DNA of 8,797 nucleotides, taken from the NCBI GenBank assembly GCA_019420045.1, contig JAHZHY010000324.1, positions 1-8,797 of the forward strand, read 5' to 3'. How positions within the stretch are numbered: the first letter of the stretch is position 1; every line of letters starts with the position of its first letter. Origin of the DNA: Clostridiales bacterium. GTDB taxonomy: Bacteria > Bacillota > Clostridia > Oscillospirales > Butyricicoccaceae. The notes below the pieces were generated by a model. The model made no database searches. It was not told where the DNA came from and was given only the letters and a program-made list of their open reading frames with translations. Below are positions 1 to 5,500 of the stretch, one piece after another. The translations under genes and the position numbers were made by a program.

Positions 1-239
1 ACCTGAATGCCCTCCTGAGCCAGGGCTGCCTGAGCTCCGCCGCCGATGCCGCCGCAGATCAGGGTTTCCACCTGATGCTCTTTGAGAAAAACTGCCAGAG
101 CGCTGTGTCCGGCGCCGCCGGCGTCTACCACAGTGCCCTCGCCGGCCTGGCCATTTTCCACCTGATACATCTTGAACTGCTGGGTTTTGCCAAAGTGCTG
201 GAACACCTGGCCGTTTTCATAGGTTACTGCGATTTTCAT
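1..239 (-). CDS. NifX/NifB-type dinitrogenase iron-molybdenum cofactor-binding family protein (partial, 3' end missing)
   Basis: Only the first 79 codons are in the window; the gene continues past the left edge. The start is the ATG at 237-239, preceded by an AGGAGGAG ribosome binding site about 7 bases upstream. The protein begins MKIAVTYENGQVFQHFG, with the HFG motif at residues 15-17, then GGAGHSALAVFL (about 41-52) and CGGIGGGAQAAL (62-73). These are hallmarks of the Nitro_FeMo-Co fold, the small domain of NifX, NafY and the NifB C terminus that binds FeS or FeMo-co precursors. No nif genes are visible, and many non-fixing anaerobes carry such stand-alone domains, so a role in handling or sensing iron-sulfur clusters is more likely than nitrogenase assembly; this is inference. 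It overlaps the upstream DUF134 gene by 23 bases in another frame, so the two are surely one transcript. Confidence 0.88.
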   Translation of the reverse strand, partial: MKIAVTYENGQVFQHFGKTQQFKMYQVENGQAGEGTVVDAGGAGHSALAVFLKEHQVETLICGGIGGGAQAALAQEGIQ

Positions 240-585
240 GGCAAATCTCCTCCTTTTTGCAATGGGCCCGGCGGCAGGAATGGCCGCAGCCGCCCCCGTG
301 AGGGCACACCTCCACCGGACCTCCCTCAATGACCAATCGCCGGCCTTCCACCAGAAAGGCCGCCAGCTTCCGCCGGGCACTTTCGTAAATACCGGTGACA
401 GTGGGCCGGGAAATGCCCATCTGCTGGGCACATTGCTCCTGGGTATAGCCCATGTGATCCATGAGACGAATGGCTTCAAATTCATCCACCGTCATCCGCA
501 GCACCTCTCCCCCGCCCTCCTCCGGTGCAAACCGGCAGCGCTGGGGCATGGCGCACACCCGACGGCATTTCTGAGGCCTTGGCAT
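217..585 (-). CDS. DUF134 family helix-turn-helix protein with Cys/His-rich tail
   Basis: A 122-residue protein starting at the ATG at 583-585, behind an AAGGAGGGAG ribosome binding site (591-600). The opening MPRPQKCRRV and the following Cys-containing stretch up to CRFAP match the DUF134 signature. Residues about 31-77 (TVDEFEAIRLMDHMGYTQEQ, then CAQQMGISRPTVTGIYESAR) form a sigma-region-4-like helix-turn-helix, so DNA binding is likely. The tail, CPHGGGCGHSCRRAHC and onward, holds Cys94, 100, 104, 109 and 115 plus three His; with Cys7, 11 and 17 these could bind a metal or FeS cluster or act as a redox switch (inference). DUF134 genes often lie beside, or are fused to, NifX-type domains, exactly as here. 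Transcribed divergently from the hydrogenase operon with a promoter and repeated operator-like sites between, it is a candidate autoregulator and hydrogenase regulator. Target unproven. Confidence 0.9.
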   Translation of the reverse strand: MPRPQKCRRVCAMPQRCRFAPEEGGGEVLRMTVDEFEAIRLMDHMGYTQEQCAQQMGISRPTVTGIYESARRKLAAFLVEGRRLVIEGGPVEVCPHGGGCGHSCRRAHCKKEEICHENRSNL

Positions 586-605
586 CCCCGCTCCCTCCTT
601 TTTTC

Positions 606-617
606 TGACTTATGTCA
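606..617. promoter_or_regulatory. Candidate operator, copy 1
   Basis: The 12-mer TGACTTATGTCA (TGACATAAGTCA on the other strand) has TGAC/GTCA arms; with one more pair on each side the arms are 6 bases (604-609 and 614-619) around TTAT. It lies just downstream of the DUF134 promoter -10 box, where a bound repressor would block initiation. It matches copy 2 at 9 of 12 positions. Confidence 0.45.
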
Positions 618-622
618 GATAT

Positions 623-651
623 ATCCTACTCCCATTTTAAACATATGTCAA
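623..651 (-). promoter_or_regulatory. Sigma-70-type promoter for the DUF134-NifX operon
   Basis: On the minus strand a perfect -35 TTGACA (646-651) is separated by exactly 17 bases from a -10 TAGGAT (623-628). Transcription would start near 616, about 30 bases before the DUF134 start codon. The -35 box lies inside candidate operator copy 2 and the start site lies inside copy 1, as expected for an autoregulated promoter. Confidence 0.7.
639..650. promoter_or_regulatory. Candidate operator, copy 2
   Basis: AAACATATGTCA (TGACATATGTTT on the other strand) repeats the sequence of copy 1 with the same orientation, centre to centre 33 bases, roughly three helical turns. The core ACATATGT is a palindrome. 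It overlaps the -35 box of the minus-strand promoter. It could bind the DUF134 protein itself; that is inference. Confidence 0.4.
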
Positions 652-687
652 TATCTTTCCGTGATATTGTAAAAAAGCAATTAAGAC

Positions 688-716
688 TTTCCCTTTGAAA
701 GAATTACCGTTATAAT
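688..716 (+). promoter_or_regulatory. Probable promoter of the hydrogenase operon
   Basis: A perfect -10 TATAAT is at 711-716. The -35 position for a 17-base spacer (688-693, TTTCCC) is a poor match and sits in an inverted repeat CTTTC-CCTTT-GAAAG (687-701). A consensus -10 with a bad -35 suggests activator dependence or regulation through the inverted repeat. The leader from about 723 to the start codon is about 46 bases. Confidence 0.5.
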
Positions 717-755
717 ACTCATAGACGCATCACAGGAAAGCGGCCCAGGCCGCAA

Positions 756-761
756 AGGAGG
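756..761 (+). promoter_or_regulatory. Ribosome binding site fixing a GTG start
   Basis: A perfect AGGAGG with 7 bases to the GTG at 769-771. No ATG in this frame lies at a suitable distance, so the GTG start of the hydrogenase flavoprotein rests on this site. Confidence 0.8.
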
Positions 762-768
762 AAACATT

Positions 769-2601
769 GTGAGCAGATTAAATATCAACACCCCCAACGC
801 CGCCCAGCAGGTAGTAGAGGGGCTTTACCGGGATGTGGAGCGGCGCATCATCGCCAGCCCGCCAGGACTGTGTCCGGTGGACCTTTCCGCATCCTTTCTG
901 AAAATGTGCCATGCCCAGACCTGCGGCAAATGCGTGCCCTGCCGGGTTGGCCTGGGCGCTCTGAGCCAGCTGCTGGAAGATGTACTGGACGGCAAAGCCA
1001 CCCTGGACACCATCGACCTGATCGAGCGCACCGCCCGGGCCATCAAAAACTCGGCTGACTGCGCCATCGGCTTTGAAGCCGCCGACATGGTGCTGCGGGG
1101 CGTCATCGGCTTCCGGGACGACTATGTGGAACACATTGTCAACCGCCGCTGCCTGTTACAGCTGAATCAGCCGGTTCCCTGCGTGGCCCTGTGCCCCGCC
1201 GGTGTGGACATTCCCGGCTATGTGGCCCTCATCGGCGAAAAACGCTATGCCGATGCCGTGCGCCTGATCCGCAAAGACAATCCCTTCCCGGTGGCCTGTG
1301 CCCTGGTGTGCGAGCATCCCTGCGAAGCCCGCTGCCGCCGGAATATGATCGACGACAGCATCAACATTCGTGCTCTCAAGCGCTATGCCGTGGACCATTG
1401 CGGCGAAGTTCCCGCACCTCCCTGTGCTCCCAGCACCGGCAAAAAGGTGGCTGTGGTGGGCGGCGGCCCTGGTGGATTGAGTGCCGCCTACTTCCTCTCC
1501 CTCATGGGGCATAAGGTGACGGTGTTTGAAAAGCGCAAGCGGCTGGGCGGCATGCTGGCCTACGGCATCCCCAGCTACCGTCTCCCCGCCGGACGGCTGG
1601 AAGAGGACATCCAGCACATCCTGTCCACCGGTGTGGAAGTGGTGCACACAGAAGTGGGAACCGAGCTTCCCCTCAAGGACCTGCGGGAGGACTTTGACGC
1701 CATGTACATCGCCATCGGCGCCCAGACCGACAAAAAGATGGGCATCGAAGGCGAGGACAAACGGGGCGTGATGAGCGCTGTGGAAATGCTGCGGAACATC
1801 GGCGACGGCCTGCGGCCCGATTTCGCCGGCAAAAAAGTGGTGGTCATCGGCGGCGGCAATGTGGCCATGGACTGCACCCGCTCGGCCAAGCGTCTGGGTG
1901 CGGAAAGCGTCACCTGTGTCTATCGCCGCCGTCAGGCCGACATGACCGCTCTGCCGGAAGAGGCCGAAGGAGCCATCGCCGAAGGCTGCGAGCTGGCTAC
2001 CCTGATGGCTCCGGTGCGCATCGAAGCCGACGAAGATGACAATGTCACCGCTCTGTGGGTCCAGCCCCAGATCGTCGGTCCCATGGATTCCTCCGGGCGG
2101 CCCCGGCCCCGCAAGGCAGATGCCCCCGAAGTGCGCATCCCCTGTGACATCGTGGTGGTGGCCATCGGCCAGGGTATCGAGACTCAGCCTTTTGAAGAAT
2201 ATGGCGTGCCCATCAAGCGGGGTGTCATCGAAGCCCTCAGCTCCAGCGACATTGAGAATTTCAACGGCATTTTCGCCGGCGGCGACTGTGTCACCGGCCC
2301 GGCTACCGTCATCCGCGCCATTGCCGCCGGCAAGGTGGCCGCTGCCAACATCGACGAATACCTGGGCTTCCATCATGTCATCACCTGTGATGTGGAGATC
2401 CCTGCCCCCAGCCTTTCCGACCGGCCTGCCACCGGAAGAGTCAACCTTACCGAGCGGGTGGCCCAGGAACGGCAGAAGGACTTTGAACTTTTGGAATGCG
2501 GCATGACCGAAGAGGAAGCCATGCAGGAATCCCACCGCTGCCTGCGGTGCGACCACTTTGGCTACGGCGTATTCAAAGGAGGGAGAATCAAACAATGGTA
2601 A
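769..2601 (+). CDS. Hydrogenase-linked NuoF(FeS)-GltD/NfnB-like NAD(P)-dependent FAD oxidoreductase
   Basis: A 610-residue soluble fusion. Residues about 30-125 match only the C-terminal 4Fe-4S part of NuoF/HydB: Cys52, 55, 58 (CGKCVPC) and Cys98; the FMN/NADH-binding part of NuoF is absent. Residues about 125-215 are the GltD/NfnB N-terminal cluster domain, with CVALCPAGVDIPGY and Cys177, 181, 185, 189. An FAD-binding Rossmann motif (VAVVGGGPGGLSAA, 227-240) and a nucleotide-binding one (VVVIGGGNVAMD, 357-368, followed by VYRRR at 384-388) come next; the arginines suggest NADP(H), by analogy with GltD/NfnB. The FAD motif GIFAGGDCVTGPATVIRAIA (500-519) and a final CLRC pair (591-594) complete the GltD pattern. 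The stop overlaps the hydrogenase start (2595-2601), so the partner is the hydrogenase rather than a glutamate synthase large subunit, which is not in the window. Role inferred: passing electrons between the hydrogenase and NAD(P). Confidence 0.9.
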   Translation: MSRLNINTPNAAQQVVEGLYRDVERRIIASPPGLCPVDLSASFLKMCHAQTCGKCVPCRVGLGALSQLLEDVLDGKATLDTIDLIERTARAIKNSADCAIGFEAADMVLRGVIGFRDDYVEHIVNRRCLLQLNQPVPCVALCPAGVDIPGYVALIGEKRYADAVRLIRKDNPFPVACALVCEHPCEARCRRNMIDDSINIRALKRYAVDHCGEVPAPPCAPSTGKKVAVVGGGPGGLSAAYFLSLMGHKVTVFEKRKRLGGMLAYGIPSYRLPAGRLEEDIQHILSTGVEVVHTEVGTELPLKDLREDFDAMYIAIGAQTDKKMGIEGEDKRGVMSAVEMLRNIGDGLRPDFAGKKVVVIGGGNVAMDCTRSAKRLGAESVTCVYRRRQADMTALPEEAEGAIAEGCELATLMAPVRIEADEDDNVTALWVQPQIVGPMDSSGRPRPRKADAPEVRIPCDIVVVAIGQGIETQPFEEYGVPIKRGVIEALSSSDIENFNGIFAGGDCVTGPATVIRAIAAGKVAAANIDEYLGFHHVITCDVEIPAPSLSDRPATGRVNLTERVAQERQKDFELLECGMTEEEAMQESHRCLRCDHFGYGVFKGGRIKQW

Positions 2602-4343
2602 ATCTCACCATAGACCATATTCCGGTGACTGTGCCCGAAGGCACCACCATTCTGGATGCAGCCCGCTCGGTGGGCATCCACATCCCCAGCCTGTGCTATC
2701 TCCGGGGCATCAACGAAATCGGCGCCTGCCGGGTGTGTGTGGTGGAGCTTTGCGGCATGGACCGGCTGGTGCCCGCCTGCAACAATGTGGTGGAAGAGGG
2801 GATGGAAGTGCTCACCTCCAGCCCCAAAGTGCGGGAAACCCGGCGGATCAATGTGGAGCTGCTTCTGTCCCAGCACGACTGCCACTGCGCCACCTGCGTG
2901 CGCAGCGGAAACTGCTCCTTGCAGACCATCGCAAACGATTTGAATATTCTGGACCTGCCCTTTGAAAAAAAGGTACCGGAAACCCGGTGGGATCGTTCCT
3001 TCCCCCTGTTCCGTGACGCCTCCAAGTGCATCAAATGTATGCGCTGCATCCAGATCTGCGACAAGGTGCAGACCCTGAACATCTGGGATGTGGCGGCTAC
3101 CGGCTCCCGTACCACGGTGGATGTGTCCCTCAACCGGAAAATCACCCAGGCCGACTGTTCTCTGTGCGGCCAGTGCATCACCCACTGTCCGGTGGGTGCT
3201 CTGCGGGAGCGAGATGACACCCGTCAGGTCTTTGAAGCCCTGGCCGACCCCAACAAAATCACAGTGGTGCAGGTGGCCCCCGCGGTGCGCGCCGCCTGGG
3301 GCGAGTTCATGGGCCTGTCTCCGGAACAGGCCACAGTGAAGCGCATGGTTGCCGCTTTGCGGCGCATCGGCTTTGACTACATCTTCGACACCAACTTTGC
3401 CGCCGATCTCACCATTATGGAAGAGGGCAGCGAGTTCCTTCAGCGGCTGAAAAATCCCGGTGCTTTCAAAGCCCCCATGTTCACTTCCTGCTGCCCCGGC
3501 TGGGTGCGGTTCCTCAAGTCCCAGTACCCCGACATGGTCTCCCAGCTGTCCACCGCCAAATCTCCCCAGCAGATGTTCGGCGCTGTGGCCAAGAGCTATT
3601 ATGCCCAGCTTCTGGGGGTAGATCCGGAGAGGATCTATTCAGTATCCATCATGCCCTGTCTGGCCAAAAAGCAGGAAGCGGCCCTTCCCACCATGGAAAG
3701 CGCCGGAGCTGGTCCTGATGTGGATGTAGTGCTCACCACAAGAGAACTGAGCCGGATGATCCGTGCCGAGCATATCACCCCGGCCGAATTGAACGAAGAG
3801 GAATTTGATGAACCTCTGGGCGTGGCTTCCGGCGCAGGAGTCATCTTCGGTGCCACCGGCGGCGTCATGGAAGCGGCTCTCCGCTCAGCCTATTACCTGG
3901 TCACCGGCAAGAATCCTTCCCCCGATGCCTTCCAGGATGTACGGGGTATGGATGGCTGGAAAGAAGCCACCTTCCATATTGCCGACACCCCCATCCGGGT
4001 GGCTGTGGTCAGTGGCCTGGGCAACGCCCGGCGGCTGATTCAGGCTCTGCGTCGGGGCGAAGCGCAATATGACTTTGTGGAAGTGATGGCCTGCCCTGGC
4101 GGCTGTGCCGGCGGCGGCGGACAGCCCATCCACGACGGTCAGGAGCTGGCAGAAAGCCGGAGCGAAAAGCTCTACGGTCTGGACGCCGTGGCTGATCTGC
4201 GCTTCTCCCATGAAAATCCTTCGGTGCAGCGGCTGTACAAGGATTTCCTGGTCCGTCCTCTTTCGGAAAAAGCCCACCATCTGCTTCACACCGATCATAC
4301 CGCCTGGGAGATGCCTCTCTCCCCGGAAAACCAGAAAAACTAA
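2595..4343 (+). CDS. hydA: [FeFe] hydrogenase, catalytic subunit (CpI-like, probable group A2)
   Basis: A 582-residue enzyme that interconverts protons and H2. The start is the ATG at 2595, overlapping the upstream stop as ATGGTAA, with AGGAGGG 11 bases upstream; an in-frame ATG at 2496 lies deep in the upstream gene and lacks this site. Domains in order: 2Fe-2S ferredoxin-like (Cys34, 45, 48, 62); His-Cys 4Fe-4S (His94, Cys98, 101, 107); two 4Fe-4S clusters (Cys145, 148, 151, 155 and Cys188, 191, 194, 198); and the H-cluster domain with TSCCPGWV (297-304), MPCLAKK (353-359) and EVMACPGGC (496-504). The H-cluster ligands are Cys300, 355, 500 and 504, and the proton-relay Cys299 and acidic MEEGSE (275-280) are kept, so the enzyme should be active. 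Numbering is almost that of Clostridium pasteurianum CpI. Maturases HydE, HydF and HydG are not in the window. The group A2 call rests on the GltD-like neighbour. Confidence 0.95.
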   Translation: MVNLTIDHIPVTVPEGTTILDAARSVGIHIPSLCYLRGINEIGACRVCVVELCGMDRLVPACNNVVEEGMEVLTSSPKVRETRRINVELLLSQHDCHCATCVRSGNCSLQTIANDLNILDLPFEKKVPETRWDRSFPLFRDASKCIKCMRCIQICDKVQTLNIWDVAATGSRTTVDVSLNRKITQADCSLCGQCITHCPVGALRERDDTRQVFEALADPNKITVVQVAPAVRAAWGEFMGLSPEQATVKRMVAALRRIGFDYIFDTNFAADLTIMEEGSEFLQRLKNPGAFKAPMFTSCCPGWVRFLKSQYPDMVSQLSTAKSPQQMFGAVAKSYYAQLLGVDPERIYSVSIMPCLAKKQEAALPTMESAGAGPDVDVVLTTRELSRMIRAEHITPAELNEEEFDEPLGVASGAGVIFGATGGVMEAALRSAYYLVTGKNPSPDAFQDVRGMDGWKEATFHIADTPIRVAVVSGLGNARRLIQALRRGEAQYDFVEVMACPGGCAGGGGQPIHDGQELAESRSEKLYGLDAVADLRFSHENPSVQRLYKDFLVRPLSEKAHHLLHTDHTAWEMPLSPENQKN

Positions 4344-4350
4344 AAATTTC

Positions 4351-4382
4351 AGGGCGCCTTCTGTATGGAAGGCGCCCTTTTC
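4351..4382. terminator. Rho-independent terminator after the hydrogenase operon
   Basis: A 10-base perfect stem, GGGCGCCTTC (4352-4361) with GAAGGCGCCC (4368-4377), closes a 6-base loop and is followed by TTTTCT. It begins 8 bases after the hydrogenase stop. On the minus strand the stem is followed by TGAAATTTTTA, so it may also end the convergent membrane-protein transcript. Confidence 0.92.
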
Positions 4383-4398
4383 TATTGCAAACCCAAAA

Positions 4399-4728
4399 TT
4401 ATCGCTTGTGATAAAATATGCGGCCCACTCCATTGCCTGCTGCGGCAACCGCTCCATATATCACACTGTAAATCCAGGCCGATTCGTTGTAAAAAAGGAA
4501 TATGGAAGGAAGAAATAAAACTGCTGCGGCCAAAGGAAGAAACCAGTGCAATCCACACCGCAGGCCATAGATCACCGCTCCCAGAAAGACCAGCGACGGC
4601 ATCATGATCAGCAGCAAGAATATCCCGGCGCCAGTGTCGCCGGTGTTTCTGATCAAAAGCGGCAGGAGATAAAAATCAACCAGCAGCAAAACGACATAGA
4701 GTCCCTGGGCTAAACTTTTCTTTTTCAT
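4399..4728 (-). CDS. Small membrane protein of unknown function
   Basis: 109 residues from the ATG at 4726-4728, which has a GGAGG site about 7 bases upstream; a longer reading to 4800 adds a stretch with no ribosome binding site. The protein has a basic start (MKKKSLAQG) and three or four hydrophobic segments, about residues 10-26, 35-54, 60-80 and 84-100, ending in the basic VGRIFYHKR. No family was recognised. It resembles the small membrane proteins that often follow short XRE regulators in Clostridia, and indeed the remnant of such a regulator lies immediately upstream. It is probably co-transcribed with the P-loop kinase gene that precedes it. Function unknown. Confidence 0.65.
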   Translation of the reverse strand: MKKKSLAQGLYVVLLLVDFYLLPLLIRNTGDTGAGIFLLLIMMPSLVFLGAVIYGLRCGLHWFLPLAAAVLFLPSIFLFYNESAWIYSVIYGAVAAAGNGVGRIFYHKR

Positions 4729-4825
4729 TTTTATCCTCCAACTGAAACAGCTCTTCCACTGTAGTCTCCAGAAAACGGGCCAGCTCCGAAGTGGAGCCAT
4801 ACTTTTTGTTTCCCCTGACTCGCTT
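4676..4825 (-). pseudogene. Remnant of an XRE-family regulator (C-terminal part only)
   Basis: A minus-strand reading frame just after a TGA (4826-4828) encodes GNKKYGSTSELARFL followed by ETTVEELFQLEDKNEKEKF. The latter looks like the end of short clostridial XRE/Cro regulators, which usually finish with a segment like 'ARxLxxTVEELFxLE'. The helix-turn-helix that should precede it is missing: the frame is closed upstream by the stop, only a few bases after the end of the kinase gene. The NKKY segment also seems to join the ELARFL segment too soon, suggesting a small internal deletion. The tail overlaps the membrane protein start, as in intact regulator-membrane protein pairs. The call rests on about 30 residues, so it is tentative. 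Confidence 0.4.
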
Positions 4826-4830
4826 TCATA

Positions 4831-5361
4831 TCAGCTCCTGCTGCATCCTTTCTTCGTCTGCTCCATAAAGTCATCCAGCTGGCGCTGATTTTTCAGCACA
4901 ACGGTTTTATCCCGGTATTTCTTTACCGTTTGCCGGAACCGGGCCAGACGGCGGGGCGTGCGTCCCTGCCACAAGATCCAGAAAACAAATTCCAGATCCA
5001 GCTTTTCCGGGCAGCCTGGGGCGATGCTCTCCCGGGTGCGGCCCTGGTAAGTGCGATACCGCTTCCAGGCCCTTTTCAGGCAAGTGAGGCGGGGAAAATT
5101 CATATAAATCAGCTGATCGGCTTCCTCCACCCGTTTTTCCCAGCCCATCTCCCGGTAATTCCCTTCGATGATCCAGCTTTCCTGCTCCATGAACTGCTGG
5201 GCCAGGGCCCGGCTCTCTGCCATCTCTCTCCGCTTCCATCCTTCTTCAAAAGCGATCACATCCAAATGCAGAACCGGCGCACCATACAGCTTTCCCAAAA
5301 AGGCGCCCAAGGTGGATTTTCCGCTGCCGCTGTGGCCGAAAATGGCGATTTTCATCTTCAC
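4831..5361 (-). CDS. P-loop nucleotide kinase-like protein, FlaR ('DNA topology modulation') family
   Basis: 176 residues. The P-loop GHSGSGKST is at residues 9-17, followed by APVLHLDVIAFEEGW (28-42), SWIIEGNY (62-69) and ADQLIYMNFPR (81-91). The C-terminal half has the family's RYRTYQGRTRESIAPGC, DLEFVFWILW and KTVVLKNQRQLDDF. This order is typical of FlaR-like proteins, which are adenylate-kinase-like NTPases. The 'DNA topology modulation' name is historical, and the true substrate is unknown to me; a small-molecule kinase role is at least as likely. The start is the ATG at 5359-5361, preceded by a G-rich AAGGGGG site 7 bases away; a second ATG two codons on is possible. It is first in a minus-strand unit with the regulator remnant and the membrane protein, and has its own promoter, back-to-back with that of the amidohydrolase. 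Confidence 0.82.
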   Translation of the reverse strand: MKMKIAIFGHSGSGKSTLGAFLGKLYGAPVLHLDVIAFEEGWKRREMAESRALAQQFMEQESWIIEGNYREMGWEKRVEEADQLIYMNFPRLTCLKRAWKRYRTYQGRTRESIAPGCPEKLDLEFVFWILWQGRTPRRLARFRQTVKKYRDKTVVLKNQRQLDDFMEQTKKGCSRS

Positions 5362-5376
5362 GCCCCCTTTGTCCTG

Positions 5377-5405
5377 ATGATACCATGCCCCTTTCTCCGG
5401 CGCAA
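5377..5405 (-). promoter_or_regulatory. Promoter of the FlaR-like kinase gene
   Basis: On the minus strand TTGCGC (5400-5405) is 17 bases from TATCAT (5377-5382), and the -10 is extended by a TG one base upstream. Transcription would start near 5370, giving a very short leader of about 9 bases. The -35 box is the same hexamer as in the rarA promoter. Confidence 0.5.
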
Positions 5406-5413
5406 TGGCGCTC

Positions 5414-5442
5414 TTGACGAAAAAGAGGGAAAAGACTACTAT
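5414..5442 (+). promoter_or_regulatory. Promoter of the amidohydrolase gene
   Basis: TTGACG (5414-5419), a 17-base spacer, then TACTAT (5437-5442). Transcription from about 5449 would leave out the upstream in-frame start codons at 5405 and 5441, which supports the start at 5501. Only 8 bases separate its -35 from that of the divergent kinase promoter. Confidence 0.6.
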
Positions 5443-5500
5443 GAATATAAGATTTTACCGTCCTTTGAAAAAGCGACAACACAGAAAGGGGAAATGCATC

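Noticed and set aside
665..683. A Rex-like (redox repressor) site TTGTAAAAAAGCAATTAA upstream of the hydrogenase promoter
   Set aside because: It has an ATTG/CAAT inverted pair but matches the TTGTTAA-N4-TTAACAA type consensus poorly; in an AT-rich spacer this is not enough evidence.
2496..2594. A longer hydrogenase start at the ATG at 2496
   Set aside because: It lies about 100 bases inside the upstream flavoprotein gene and has no matching ribosome binding site; the ATG at 2595 has AGGAGGG upstream and gives CpI-like numbering.
1156..2595. A 479-codon open frame on the minus strand opposite the flavoprotein gene
   Set aside because: It is a GC-rich shadow of the plus-strand gene, with low-complexity His/Gly/Ala-rich sequence and no ribosome binding site; the plus frame carries all the recognisable motifs.
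769..2601. Annotation as a true glutamate synthase small subunit (gltD)
   Set aside because: No large subunit is nearby, the protein has an extra NuoF-type FeS domain, and it overlaps a hydrogenase gene.
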